From the NCBI RefSeq assembly GCF_900129135.1, contig NZ_FQVI01000027.1, positions 1-61,226 on the forward strand: a stretch of 61,226 nucleotides of DNA, in the 5' to 3' direction. The notes under the pieces were generated by a model, which saw only the letters and a program-made list of their open reading frames with translations, was not told the origin of the DNA and ran no database searches. This stretch comes from Lactonifactor longoviformis DSM 17459. Its GTDB lineage: Bacteria > Bacillota > Clostridia > Lachnospirales > Lachnospiraceae. Positions 15,329 through 23,820 of the stretch are shown piece after piece (the stretch's first letter is position 1; every line of letters starts with the position of its first letter). A program made the translations under genes and the position numbers.

Positions 15329-16056
15329 TATTCTCTCCAGGGGTTCATTGCCGAGGACGGCTGCAGGATAGACCAGGTATCTACAGAGTTCGTAATCGCC
15401 TCATCAATCCTTGCGGCATCTCTTAGTTCTATCAATTCAACAATATCACGGTGTATTTTATATACGATTTCCCCGTTTTGCCCTTTATGGGTTGCCGCGA
15501 TGGAAGGTTCCATAAAATCAATAATAAAATTATAAACCCGTTCTGCCAGCAGATTCCTGGAGGCCTGTCCCAAAAGTCTATGAAATTCTAAATCGTTCTC
15601 GGAAAGTTTTTTGTCAGAAGACCCTTTCGCTATCATCCCCTCCAGTTCATCCAGATTGTCGCGGAGTGCTTTTCTCTCTTTGCCATTCTCATCGTAGTGT
15701 TCCAGAATCATGGAAAGAATATCATTTTCGAAAATATGACGGAACTCATATAAATTTTCGATATCCGGATTCGATACAAAAAAACTAAATAGAAGAGAAT
15801 CCATAATCGTATTTCCCGGTGTTTCGCAGACATAGGTTCCGTTCCCCACCCGTATATCCACGAGACCAAAGGCGGAAAGGATCTTCATAGCCTCTCTGAC
15901 AGAACCCCGGCTGACACTTAAGTCTTCCGATATCTCCAGTTCACTGGGAAGCTTATCCCCCGGCTTTAAGGTCCTCTCCATGAGAAGCTGCTTAATGCTG
16001 TTTACTACAAGGTCTACCGCGGATTCACGCTTGCTTGCTTCGAATAAATTGCTCAT
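15328..16056 (-). CDS. FadR-type GntR family transcriptional regulator (copy 2)
   Basis: A 242-residue regulator; start chosen at ATG 16056 because GGGAGGTGAA precedes it and because MSNLFEASKRESAV matches the start of copy 1. An upstream in-frame ATG at 16179 lacks these features. Winged helix at about residues 10-75 (LPSELEISEDLSVSRGSVRE), then an FCD domain. It is transcribed divergently from the TRAP operon, with about 310 bases between the start codons holding both promoters and two different palindromes. Probably the direct regulator of the TRAP and transketolase genes; the division of labour with copy 1 is unknown. Confidence 0.9.
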   Translation of the reverse strand: MSNLFEASKRESAVDLVVNSIKQLLMERTLKPGDKLPSELEISEDLSVSRGSVREAMKILSAFGLVDIRVGNGTYVCETPGNTIMDSLLFSFFVSNPDIENLYEFRHIFENDILSMILEHYDENGKERKALRDNLDELEGMIAKGSSDKKLSENDLEFHRLLGQASRNLLAERVYNFIIDFMEPSIAATHKGQNGEIVYKIHRDIVELIELRDAARIDEAITNSVDTWSILQPSSAMNPWRE

Positions 16057-16156
16057 TTTTTCACCTCCCGTCCTCCATCCCAATACATATAGATAGTTAG
16101 TCCCACAACCATTAGATATTCGTAAGCAGCGCTTAAATATTTTAATAGTTGATAAT

Positions 16157-16186
16157 ATTTTAACATGAATATTCATCATACGTCAA
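16157..16186 (-). promoter_or_regulatory. Predicted promoter of GntR copy 2 with palindrome in the spacer
   Basis: On the minus strand, TTGACG (16186-16181), an 18-base spacer and TAAAAT (16162-16157). The perfect 12-base palindrome ATGAATATTCAT (16165-16176) fills the spacer, a natural place for autorepression. Confidence 0.55.
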
Positions 16187-16282
16187 ATATTAGATATAAG
16201 ATATTATGCATAATATTACTTGCATATCTTTATGCAAATTTGACAAAGTGCATATAAATCTTGAAAAATTATGGCAAAACCG

Positions 16283-16311
16283 TTGACAAATCAGGCGATA
16301 AATGATATACA
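16283..16311 (+). promoter_or_regulatory. Predicted promoter of the TRAP/transketolase operon
   Basis: TTGACA at 16283-16288, a 17-base spacer and TATACA at 16306-16311. It is the only strong promoter before the substrate-binding protein gene. Confidence 0.7.
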
Positions 16312-16313
16312 TA

Positions 16314-16328
16314 AAACATCAGATGTTT
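16314..16328. promoter_or_regulatory. Candidate GntR operator at the TRAP operon start site
   Basis: AAACATC-A-GATGTTT is a perfect 15-base palindrome starting 3 bases after the -10 box, so it covers the transcription start. It fits a repressor site for one of the FadR-type proteins encoded next door. Confidence 0.6.
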
Positions 16329-16366
16329 AACGGATAACAAATGAATTGAGAAAAAGGAGATTGGAT

Positions 16367-17449
16367 ATGAAAAACAAGATTTTAGCAGCACTTTTAACAG
16401 TGGCATTAGTAGGAACTATGACTGCCTGCGGAAACAAGAGCGAGGGAGGAAGCACAGATTCTTCTAATACGCAGTCTTCCAGCAGTACTGCAAGTACAGA
16501 TACTGAGGGCGGCGAAGATACTATGCTGGGAGCCGACAGTGCAACCGTGCGATTAAAAGTGGGTACAACCACAGCTCCTGAAGGTCACTACGTAAAAGGT
16601 CTGCAGGAAATGCAGAAATTACTGGAAGAATACAGCGACGGCGAGATGACACTGGATATCTATCCCAACTCTCAGCTGGGCAATGAAAGAGATATGATGG
16701 AAAACGTAGGGATGGGAGTACAGGAAATGTGCCTGATTTCTACCGGTCCGATACCAAACTTTGTATCTGACTTCGCAGTTCTTGACCTTCCTTACTTATT
16801 CGAAAATGAAGAACAGGCTTATAAGGTACTGGACGGAGAAGTTGGAACCTCTCTTCTGGGTCAGTTGGACAGCCAGGGAATCAAAGGAGTTGGTTTCTGG
16901 GAAAACGGATTCCGTGAAGTAACAAACGACAAAAAGGAAATCGTGACGCCGGATGATTTAAAAGGTATGAAGATTCGTACCATGGAAAACAACGTACATA
17001 TGGCTACTTACCAGGCATTGGGCGCTACTGCAACGCCTATGGCATGGAGTGAAATCTTCACAGCCCTTCAGCAGGGAACCGTAGACGGACAGGAAAACCC
17101 AATTGCGATTATTGAGTCTGCCAAGGTGTATGAAGTACAGAAATATGTATCCATGATTGACTTATTCTATTCTCCATGCGTACTGATGATTTCACAGAGC
17201 ACGTATGATGGCTTCACAGACGCACAGAAAGAAGCCTTTGACAAAGCAGCAGAAGAAGCAAAGGATTATCAGAGAGAGTACAGCAGCAGCTATAATAAAG
17301 AAGCAATTCAGACAATGAAGGACGCCGGCGTAACAGTTACAGAGGTTGACAAAGCTGTATGGCAGGAAGCTGCAAATGCTGTATACGATCAGTTAGACAG
17401 CTTAAATCTGAACAAAGAACTGGTTGAAAAGATTCAGTCATCTAAGTAG
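16367..17449 (+). CDS. dctP: TRAP transporter substrate-binding lipoprotein, DctP family
   Basis: A 360-residue extracellular solute receptor. The signal peptide ends in a lipobox (MTACG), then comes a Ser/Thr/Gly-rich linker to about residue 60, so it is membrane-tethered. The DctP core has KGMKIRTMEN, whose Arg normally salt-bridges the substrate carboxylate, and QQGTVDGQENP. ATG 16367 has AAAAGGAGA 8 bases upstream, which rules out the earlier GTG or ATG-like starts. TRAP receptors nearly always bind organic acids such as sugar acids. The downstream enzymes point to a sugar acid, possibly branched. Confidence 0.9.
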   Translation: MKNKILAALLTVALVGTMTACGNKSEGGSTDSSNTQSSSSTASTDTEGGEDTMLGADSATVRLKVGTTTAPEGHYVKGLQEMQKLLEEYSDGEMTLDIYPNSQLGNERDMMENVGMGVQEMCLISTGPIPNFVSDFAVLDLPYLFENEEQAYKVLDGEVGTSLLGQLDSQGIKGVGFWENGFREVTNDKKEIVTPDDLKGMKIRTMENNVHMATYQALGATATPMAWSEIFTALQQGTVDGQENPIAIIESAKVYEVQKYVSMIDLFYSPCVLMISQSTYDGFTDAQKEAFDKAAEEAKDYQREYSSSYNKEAIQTMKDAGVTVTEVDKAVWQEAANAVYDQLDSLNLNKELVEKIQSSK

Positions 17450-17463
17450 AAGAGGTGGACACT

Positions 17464-17976
17464 TTGAAAAAACTATTTAACGGACTAAGGAGAGCGGAAG
17501 AAGTTCTTTTGGTAATATTAATGATTATCATGTGTGTGATTATCTTCGTTGCCACTGTTGCCCGTTTTACAGGATTATTCGTAATCCCCTGGGCGGAAGA
17601 GCTTGCCAGATACTGCATGATATGGATTATCTTCCTGGGCATCGGTGTTGCCGCTTGTAATGGAGAACATTTTTGTGTGGAGGCTTTGGAACTGTTTTGT
17701 TCCAAAGCGGTCCTGAAAGTGATATATGTACTGGATGCTGTATTGGTTTTAGGGTTTAGCTTATTTGCTTCCTATTATGGAATCACAATCCTGCAGAAGC
17801 AGATTGCCAGCGGACAGATAACACCCAGCCTGCGGTGGCCCATGTGGATTATGTATCTGTCTATCCCTCTGGGATTGATATTGATGGCCCTCTGCTATGC
17901 ATGGCATACCTATGAAAGAGTTACAGCAAAAGAGACAGTAGAAGAAATCCAGCAGAAGGAGGATAAGGAACAATGA
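17464..17976 (+). CDS. dctQ: TRAP transporter small permease, DctQ family
   Basis: A 170-residue membrane protein with four predicted transmembrane segments (about residues 15-35, 47-62, 85-105 and 130-150). PWAEELARY is typical of DctQ. Start TTG 17464 is preferred because AGAGGTGG (17451-17458) is correctly spaced; GTG 17455 overlaps that site. It couples the receptor to the large permease DctM, whose gene overlaps the end by 4 bases (ATGA). Confidence 0.9.
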   Translation: MKKLFNGLRRAEEVLLVILMIIMCVIIFVATVARFTGLFVIPWAEELARYCMIWIIFLGIGVAACNGEHFCVEALELFCSKAVLKVIYVLDAVLVLGFSLFASYYGITILQKQIASGQITPSLRWPMWIMYLSIPLGLILMALCYAWHTYERVTAKETVEEIQQKEDKEQ

Positions 17977-19256
17977 TTATAGGAATGTTATTTGGAGTCT
18001 TATTCGTCATGCTGTTCCTGGGAGTCCCCATTGCCATCTGCCTTGGAATTGCAGTATGTGTGGCTATTGTAGCCAGCGGCAATATGAATCTGCTTCCCGC
18101 AGTTGCCCAGAGAATGTTTACTCAGGCTGATAACTTCACCCTGATGGCAGTTCCTTTCTTTATCCTGGCCGGCAACATTATGGAAAAAGGCGGAATCTCC
18201 AAACGACTGATTGACTTTATAGAAATATTAATGAGAAGAATTCCAGGACGACTGTCCTGTATTACCGTAGTGGCATCCGCATTCTTCGGAGCTATCTCCG
18301 GTTCCAACCCGGCAACGGTTGCTGCTATCGGCGGCATCACCGTTCCCAGAATGAAACAAAAAGGGTATCCGGACGATATCGCTGCAGCTGTTGCAGCTTC
18401 CGGCGGCACCCTGGGGGTTGTAATCCCCCCAAGTATCCCTATGGTTACTTATGCAGTTACGGCTTCCGTATCTGTAGGAACCATGTTTATGGCAGGTGTT
18501 ATCCCCGGATTATTGCTGGCAGTAGTTCTGATTGCTACCAACATTGTAATCTGTAAAAAATATGATGCAGCAGAGACTGGTAAAGTTACACTGAGAGCTT
18601 TCGCCCACTCCTTTAAGGAAGCTATCCTTGCAATTTTTATGCCGGTAATAATCCTGGGTGGTATTTACGGCGGGTTATTCACCCCCACAGAATCTGCCGC
18701 AGTTGCCTGTGTGTATGCATTTATCATCAGTGTGTTTGTTTACAAAGAACTGAAAATGAAGGACATCTACGAAATATTTCGCAAATCCACAGTAAGCTCT
18801 GCAGTGGTATTGTTTGTGGTCAGTATGTCAGCTCCATTTGCCTGGTTTATGACAAATCAGAACATTCCTACATTTATCGCGTCCAGCGTGCTGGGGCTGT
18901 TCACCAATAAAGTGGCACTGCTGCTGATGATTAACGTAATTCTGTTATTCCTGGGATGTTTCCTGGAAACGCAGTCAATTATCCTTCTGGTAACCCCAAT
19001 CCTGTTGCCAATCGCGACATCCCTGGGATTATCACCTATCGCATTAGGTATCATCATTATTATCAATACATCCATCGGCATGATAACGCCGCCTATGGCA
19101 GTAAACCTGTTTGTTGCTTCTGGAATTGCCAACACCAGTATTGGTAAGATTAGCAAACGGATTATTCCATACCTCTGTGTCGAGATTGCAACTTTGCTGG
19201 TTATGACTTTTATTCCGGCAATTATCACCTGGCTTCCGGGTGTGATGGGGGTTTGA
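17973..19256 (+). CDS. dctM: TRAP transporter large permease, DctM family
   Basis: A 427-residue membrane protein with about 12 segments. SGSNPATVAAIGGITVPRM and GGTLGVVIPPSIPMVTYAV are hallmark DctM segments of the ion-coupled translocation domain. It drives uptake with the Na+ or H+ gradient. It overlaps dctQ by 4 bases; the transketolase gene follows after 45 bases with its own GGAGG site and no terminator between them, so import and metabolism are co-transcribed. Confidence 0.95.
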   Translation: MIIGMLFGVLFVMLFLGVPIAICLGIAVCVAIVASGNMNLLPAVAQRMFTQADNFTLMAVPFFILAGNIMEKGGISKRLIDFIEILMRRIPGRLSCITVVASAFFGAISGSNPATVAAIGGITVPRMKQKGYPDDIAAAVAASGGTLGVVIPPSIPMVTYAVTASVSVGTMFMAGVIPGLLLAVVLIATNIVICKKYDAAETGKVTLRAFAHSFKEAILAIFMPVIILGGIYGGLFTPTESAAVACVYAFIISVFVYKELKMKDIYEIFRKSTVSSAVVLFVVSMSAPFAWFMTNQNIPTFIASSVLGLFTNKVALLLMINVILLFLGCFLETQSIILLVTPILLPIATSLGLSPIALGIIIIINTSIGMITPPMAVNLFVASGIANTSIGKISKRIIPYLCVEIATLLVMTFIPAIITWLPGVMGV

Positions 19257-19301
19257 TAGTAACTTACAACTTATAAAAACATATTTTAAGGAGGTTTTAG
19301 C

Positions 19302-20123
19302 ATGAATACCGCAGAACTGAAACAAATGGCAAATCATCTGAGAATGACAGCTGTGGACATGGTTTATAAAGGAAAGGACGGACATCCGGGACCAGCGCTG
19401 TCTATTGCAGACATCGTGGCAACTCTGTTCTTTGATGAGATGAGAATCGATCCCGCTAACCCGGACTGGGAAGACAGAGACCGTTTTATCTTATCCAAAG
19501 GACACGCCTGCCCTATCTACTATGCGGCCCTGTCTGAAAAAGGATACTTTGGAGACAAGATCGAAGATTTTAAGCTGAGAGCCCTGGGCAGCAAGTTCCA
19601 GGGACACCCGGTTATGAATAAAACCAAAGGGGTGGATATGACGTCCGGTTCCTTAGGAAATGGTATTTCCATTGCCGGGGGAATGGCCCTGGCCGGCAAA
19701 TACAGAAAGAAAGACTACAATGTATTCGTCATCGCCGGAGACGGGGAGCTTCAGGAGGGCGTGTGCTGGGAGGGCATTAACTCCGCGGCAGGCCATAAGC
19801 TGGATAACCTCATTGTATTCGTAGACAAAAACGGCTGGCAGAGCGGGGGCTCCGTGGAGGAGACCATCGGTGCCAACAACATCAAAGAGCGTTTTGAGGC
19901 CTTCCAGTGGGATGCCCAGGAAATCGACGGCCATGATATTGACGCCATTAAGGCAGCCATCGCTAAAGCAAAGGCAGCCAAGGGAAAACCAAGCGTTATC
20001 GTGTGCGACTGTGTGAAAGGAAAAGGACTTTCTTTCATGGAAAATGACAATGCATGGCACAAAGGAGTGCCCACAGACGAACAGTACCAGCAGGCAGTGA
20101 AAGAATTAGGAGGTGCGAAATAA
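19302..20123 (+). CDS. Transketolase, N-terminal (TPP-binding) subunit
   Basis: A 273-residue first half of a split transketolase. GHPGPALSIADIVATLF (about residues 26-42) and SKGHACPIYYAAL (about 65-77) bind TPP, and GDGELQEGVCWEG (about 146-158) is the GDG-Mg motif. With the following subunit it moves two-carbon ketol units. Split transketolases are common in Clostridia, and AptAB-type pairs act on apulose 4-phosphate in apiose catabolism. Because it is encoded with a TRAP system and dehydrogenases, a catabolic acceptor/donor pair other than the pentose phosphate pathway is likely. Stop and next start overlap by one base. Confidence 0.9.
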   Translation: MNTAELKQMANHLRMTAVDMVYKGKDGHPGPALSIADIVATLFFDEMRIDPANPDWEDRDRFILSKGHACPIYYAALSEKGYFGDKIEDFKLRALGSKFQGHPVMNKTKGVDMTSGSLGNGISIAGGMALAGKYRKKDYNVFVIAGDGELQEGVCWEGINSAAGHKLDNLIVFVDKNGWQSGGSVEETIGANNIKERFEAFQWDAQEIDGHDIDAIKAAIAKAKAAKGKPSVIVCDCVKGKGLSFMENDNAWHKGVPTDEQYQQAVKELGGAK

Positions 20124-21055
20124 TGGCAGAATTCAAGGGAACGAGAGAAGCCTTTGCTGCGGCACTCATCGATTTAGCAGCAAAAGATGACAAAATTATG
20201 TTTGTTTCACCTGACTCATTAAAAGCAATGCGTGCAACCAAATTCGCAGAGTTATATCCGGATCAGTACGTGGAGGTGGGAATCTCCGAGCAAAATGCAG
20301 TGGATACCGCCGCAGGGCTGGCAGCTGCAGGACTGACCCCCTTTGTGGGCACCTATGCAGGGTTTATGACCATGCGTGCCTGCGAGCAGATGCGTACCTT
20401 TGTAGCTTACCCGAACCTGAATGTAAAGTTTGTGGGAATCAACTCCGGCCTTTTGGGCGGGGAGAGGGAAGGGGTTACCCATCAGTTCTATGAAGACCTG
20501 GGCATCCTTTCCAACATACCAAACTACACCATTTTAACCCCGGCAGACGGTCCCCAGACCTACAAAGCTGTACAGATGGCGGCAGAGATTGACGGTCCGG
20601 TGTATGTAAGAGCAGGAAGCGGGAGAGAAGCAGATGTCTATGAGAAAGAAGCCTCTTTCTCACCGGACGGCATCACCATCTTAAGAGAGTACGGGGATGA
20701 CACTCTGCTCTTATCCAGCGGATTTGTCCTGGACCGTGTACTGGCAGCCGCAGACCTGTTAAAAGAGCAGGGCGTGAACGTGACTGTAGGAGATATCAAC
20801 ATTTTATACGGAAAGAATCCAGAGAAGATCATCGAGGCTATTAAGAAGGCTAAGAAGATTGTGACTGTGGAGGACCACAATGTAAACGGAGGCATGGGAG
20901 CATACATAAGCAAGCTGGCAGTTGAGAACGCCCCGAAATTCGTAAAGCGCATGGGACTTACCACCTTCGGAGAGTCCGGTCCTGCCAAAGAACTGGCAGA
21001 TTACTACGGATTTTCACCGGAGAATATCGCAAAGACTGTAAAAGAAAATTTATAA
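20123..21055 (+). CDS. Transketolase, C-terminal subunit
   Basis: A 310-residue second half: pyrimidine-binding domain with EVGISEQNAVDTAAGLAAAG (the Glu activating TPP) at about residues 51-70 and a transketolase C domain from about 185. Start ATG 20123 follows AGGAGGTG and overlaps the upstream stop; a longer in-frame start at 20054 would run far into the upstream gene and is rejected. It pairs with the N-terminal subunit as one enzyme. Confidence 0.9.
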   Translation: MAEFKGTREAFAAALIDLAAKDDKIMFVSPDSLKAMRATKFAELYPDQYVEVGISEQNAVDTAAGLAAAGLTPFVGTYAGFMTMRACEQMRTFVAYPNLNVKFVGINSGLLGGEREGVTHQFYEDLGILSNIPNYTILTPADGPQTYKAVQMAAEIDGPVYVRAGSGREADVYEKEASFSPDGITILREYGDDTLLLSSGFVLDRVLAAADLLKEQGVNVTVGDINILYGKNPEKIIEAIKKAKKIVTVEDHNVNGGMGAYISKLAVENAPKFVKRMGLTTFGESGPAKELADYYGFSPENIAKTVKENL

Positions 21056-21142
21056 TTCACAATCAGTAATACAATGACCTATAAGCGGCATACCGGTTCT
21101 CAAAACCGGTGTGCCAGAACAAAAGGAAAAGAGGAAGAGATC

Positions 21143-22006
21143 ATGAGCAAAATCGTAGTAAGTGTAATCGGTGCCGGGGGAAAAATGGGAACCAGAACCA
21201 GCAACAACCTGGCAAAAAAGCCGGAGGATTTCGAACTGCTTCTGGTAGAAGCAACCGAGGCAGGAATCCAGAGTATTAAAGACAGGGGCTTTGAGCCTAC
21301 TCCGGTAGAAGAGGCGCTGTCTAAAGCAGATGTAGTGGTGTTCGCAGTGCCGGATACTCTAATCGGAAAACTTTCCGCTATCTATGTACCCCAGTTAAAA
21401 CCGGGAACCGGATTCATCATCTTGGACCCTGCAGCAGCAGTGGCAAGAGAGCTGACCTTAAGAGAGGACTGCACCTTTGGAGTAGCTCATCCCTGCCATC
21501 CCTCCTATTTCCTGGATCAGGATACCTTTGAAGCACGCCAGGACCGTTTCGGCGGCATGGGCGGAAAACAGGATATCGTAATGTCTAAGATTCAGGGAGA
21601 CGATGACCGTTTTGCACAGTGCGTGGAAGTGGCAAAACAGATGTATGCGCCGGTAGAGCATGCATATGTGATGTCCTCTGAGCAGATTGCATTCTTAGAG
21701 CCTACCCTGGTAGAGCTTCTGGGAGCTACCTGCTTATATGCCATGGCAGAGACCGTGGAAGAAGCAGTAAAGAGAGGCATTCCGAAAGAAGCAGCAGTCT
21801 CCTTCCTGACCGGCCATATCTATAATCTGTCAGCTAACTTCCTGGGCTATATCCCCGGAAACCCACCGGTATCCGATGCGTGCAAAGTGGCCATCGGACT
21901 TGGAAACCGTCTGGTTATGAGAGAAAACTGGAAAGACATCTGGAAAGATGAGGTCCTGGACAAAGTAATCGCAACCATGCTGCATCCGGAAAATCCACAG
22001 ATCTAA
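21143..22006 (+). CDS. NAD-dependent dehydrogenase/oxidoisomerase, ApnO-like (phosphogluconate dehydrogenase C-terminal family)
   Basis: A 287-residue protein: GAGGKMGTRTSNNLAKK (about residues 10-26) is the NAD-binding loop, followed by VVFAVPDTLIG and the helical C-terminal domain with PCHPSYFLDQ. Overall it resembles the D-apionate oxidoisomerase (ApnO) group, which oxidises a branched sugar acid and shifts its carbonyl. ATG 21143 with AGGAAGAGATC upstream is chosen over an earlier start at 21074 inside the leader. The TRAP receptor and split transketolase on the same strand agree with sugar-acid breakdown. The D-apionate assignment itself is inference from family resemblance. Confidence 0.6.
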   Translation: MSKIVVSVIGAGGKMGTRTSNNLAKKPEDFELLLVEATEAGIQSIKDRGFEPTPVEEALSKADVVVFAVPDTLIGKLSAIYVPQLKPGTGFIILDPAAAVARELTLREDCTFGVAHPCHPSYFLDQDTFEARQDRFGGMGGKQDIVMSKIQGDDDRFAQCVEVAKQMYAPVEHAYVMSSEQIAFLEPTLVELLGATCLYAMAETVEEAVKRGIPKEAAVSFLTGHIYNLSANFLGYIPGNPPVSDACKVAIGLGNRLVMRENWKDIWKDEVLDKVIATMLHPENPQI

Positions 22007-22157
22007 TCCTGAAACCCGGTCCCGGCGCACACCTCCGGGAAGGTACGCCGGGGCATATGAAAAGTAAAACCATTTTGCCAAAAATAAAGAATTTTATCTT
22101 AATGTGGAAAGACTGCCATACTCAACTAATTCATGTATAGACAAAGCAAAGAAAAAG

Positions 22158-22186
22158 TTGACGAGGCGCTACGCGGGTGTTATATT
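22158..22186 (+). promoter_or_regulatory. Predicted promoter of the D-2-hydroxyacid dehydrogenase
   Basis: TTGACG at 22158-22163, a 17-base spacer and TATATT at 22181-22186. The dehydrogenase can therefore be expressed separately from the TRAP operon. Confidence 0.6.
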
Positions 22187-22250
22187 TACATCATAACATA
22201 CCATGTTACGACGTAAGGGTAAAGAGAGTAAGAGAAAGGATAAGATTAGT

Positions 22251-23216
22251 ATGAAAATCGTTGTTTTAGACGGCTATACAGAGAATCCGGGAGATTTATC
22301 CTGGGGAGATATGGAAGCACTTGGGGAACTTACGGTTTATGACCGCACATCTCTGACAGATATGCAGGAAGTAATTGACAGGATTGGTGATGCAGAAGCG
22401 GTCATTACCAATAAGACTCCTCTTCCCAAAGAAGTATTCGACGCATGCCCGAATATAAAATATGTGGGTGTTCTGGCTACAGGATACAACGTAGTTGACG
22501 TTGACACTGCAAAAGCCAAAGGCATTCCGGTATGCAATATTCCTACCTATGGAACCGCAGCAGTAGGTCAGTTTGCCATTGCCCTGCTTCTGGAGATCTG
22601 CCATCACATCGGCCATCACGACAAGGCAGTCCATGAGGGACGCTGGGAGAGTAACCCGGACTGGTGCTTCTGGGACTATCCCCTTATTGAGCTGGCGGAC
22701 AAAACTATGGGAATTATTGGTTTTGGAAGAATCGGCCAGGCAACCGGCCGTATTGCAAAAGCTCTGGGTATGAAAGTAATTGCCAACGACGAATATCCAA
22801 ACGACAGCGGCAAGGAAATTGCAGAATATGTAAGCAGAGAAGAATTATTCGCCCAGGCTGACGTTATAGCCCTGCACTGCCCGCTGTTCCCATCTACACA
22901 GGGAATCATTAACAAAGAAAACATTGCCAAGATGAAAGACGGTGTTATCATTCTCAATAACTCCAGAGGTCCTCTTATCGTGGAGGAAGACTTAAGGGAT
23001 GCGTTAAACAGCGGAAAAGTAGCGGCAGCGGGCCTGGATGTAGTATCCACAGAGCCCATTAAGGGAGATAACCCCCTTCTGCAGGCAAAGAACTGCATCA
23101 TCACACCGCACATCTCCTGGGCTCCAAAGGAATCCAGACAGAGACTGATGGACATTGCTGTAGAAGACTTAAAAGCCTTCGTTGCCGGCAATCCAATCAA
23201 TGTAGTGAATAAATAA
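22251..23216 (+). CDS. D-2-hydroxyacid dehydrogenase (hydroxypyruvate/glycerate reductase-like)
   Basis: A 321-residue cytosolic enzyme. GFGRIGQATGRIAKALGMK (about residues 154-172) is the NAD loop; NNSRGPLI carries the substrate Arg, and the Glu/His pair sits in STEPI and TPHISWAP. The family reduces 2-oxoacids such as hydroxypyruvate to D-hydroxyacids. ATG 22251 is preferred to an upstream start at 22203. Placed after transketolase and ApnO-like genes, it may turn hydroxypyruvate or a related fragment into D-glycerate. A strong terminator follows at 23281. Confidence 0.85.
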   Translation: MKIVVLDGYTENPGDLSWGDMEALGELTVYDRTSLTDMQEVIDRIGDAEAVITNKTPLPKEVFDACPNIKYVGVLATGYNVVDVDTAKAKGIPVCNIPTYGTAAVGQFAIALLLEICHHIGHHDKAVHEGRWESNPDWCFWDYPLIELADKTMGIIGFGRIGQATGRIAKALGMKVIANDEYPNDSGKEIAEYVSREELFAQADVIALHCPLFPSTQGIINKENIAKMKDGVIILNNSRGPLIVEEDLRDALNSGKVAAAGLDVVSTEPIKGDNPLLQAKNCIITPHISWAPKESRQRLMDIAVEDLKAFVAGNPINVVNK

Positions 23217-23280
23217 AAGAAATACCCAATTAAGCCAAAAACAAAACATCAACCTAAAAAATAAGATTTATTCCCCCTAA

Positions 23281-23316
23281 AACCCCCAGGTACTGCCATA
23301 CCCGGGGGTTTTTTCT
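23281..23316 (+). terminator. Intrinsic terminator of the sugar-acid island
   Basis: AACCCCCAGGTA pairs with TACCCGGGGGTT (one mismatch) around CTGCCA, followed by TTTTTT. Confidence 0.85.
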
Positions 23317-23333
23317 GACATTTGCCGGAGCAG

Positions 23334-23370
23334 CAAAAAAGGACTGCCCTTACATAATAAGAGCAGTCCT
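23334..23370 (-). terminator. Terminator of the cold-shock gene
   Basis: AGGACTGC (23340-23347) and GCAGTCCT (23363-23370) pair; on the minus strand the hairpin is followed by TTTTTT. It lies just past the csp stop codon. Confidence 0.8.
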
Positions 23371-23385
23371 CAACTTCGCTTTATA

Positions 23386-23586
23386 TTATAATTTTTCTAC
23401 ATTAGCTGCCTGCATTCCGCGAGCGCCTTCTGTTAAATCATAAGATACAGCCTGGCCTTCTTCTAAGGATTTGAATCCGTCGCCATTGATTGCAGAGAAA
23501 TGTACGAAAACGTCAGCTCCGTCTTCTCCAGTAATAAATCCATAACCTTTTTCCGCATTGAACCACTTAACAGTTCCTTTGTTCAT
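23386..23586 (-). CDS. cspA: Cold-shock protein (CspA family)
   Basis: A 66-residue five-stranded OB-fold protein, the usual length. RNP1 is KGYGFI and RNP2 is VFVHFS; both bind single-stranded RNA/DNA, and the protein acts as an RNA chaperone. Ribosome binding site ATGGAGGTAAC on the minus strand. Single gene with its own terminator and a long AT-rich 5' region, often seen in csp genes for post-transcriptional control. Confidence 0.95.
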   Translation of the reverse strand: MNKGTVKWFNAEKGYGFITGEDGADVFVHFSAINGDGFKSLEEGQAVSYDLTEGARGMQAANVEKL

Positions 23587-23820
23587 GATGTTACCTCCAT
23601 AAATATAAATAAATAATAGATAAAAATACTGGAAAATAAAAAATCCACCAGCTATTACAGATCATATTGTGTATAAATATAATCTCTAATAACTAGTGAA
23701 TTACTTTACATCCAATAAATCCTTTGACACCATTAAGTATAGTCTGAAAACTGGAAAAAGTCAAGGAAAAAAATAAGAGTTTTGCAAAAAAAAGATCAAA
23801 AAGGAAAGGAGGGGACGGAC

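Noticed and set aside
22018-22056. Possible hairpin CCCGGCG/CGCCGGG after the ApnO-like gene
   Set aside because: No T run and an irregular stem; not reported as a terminator.
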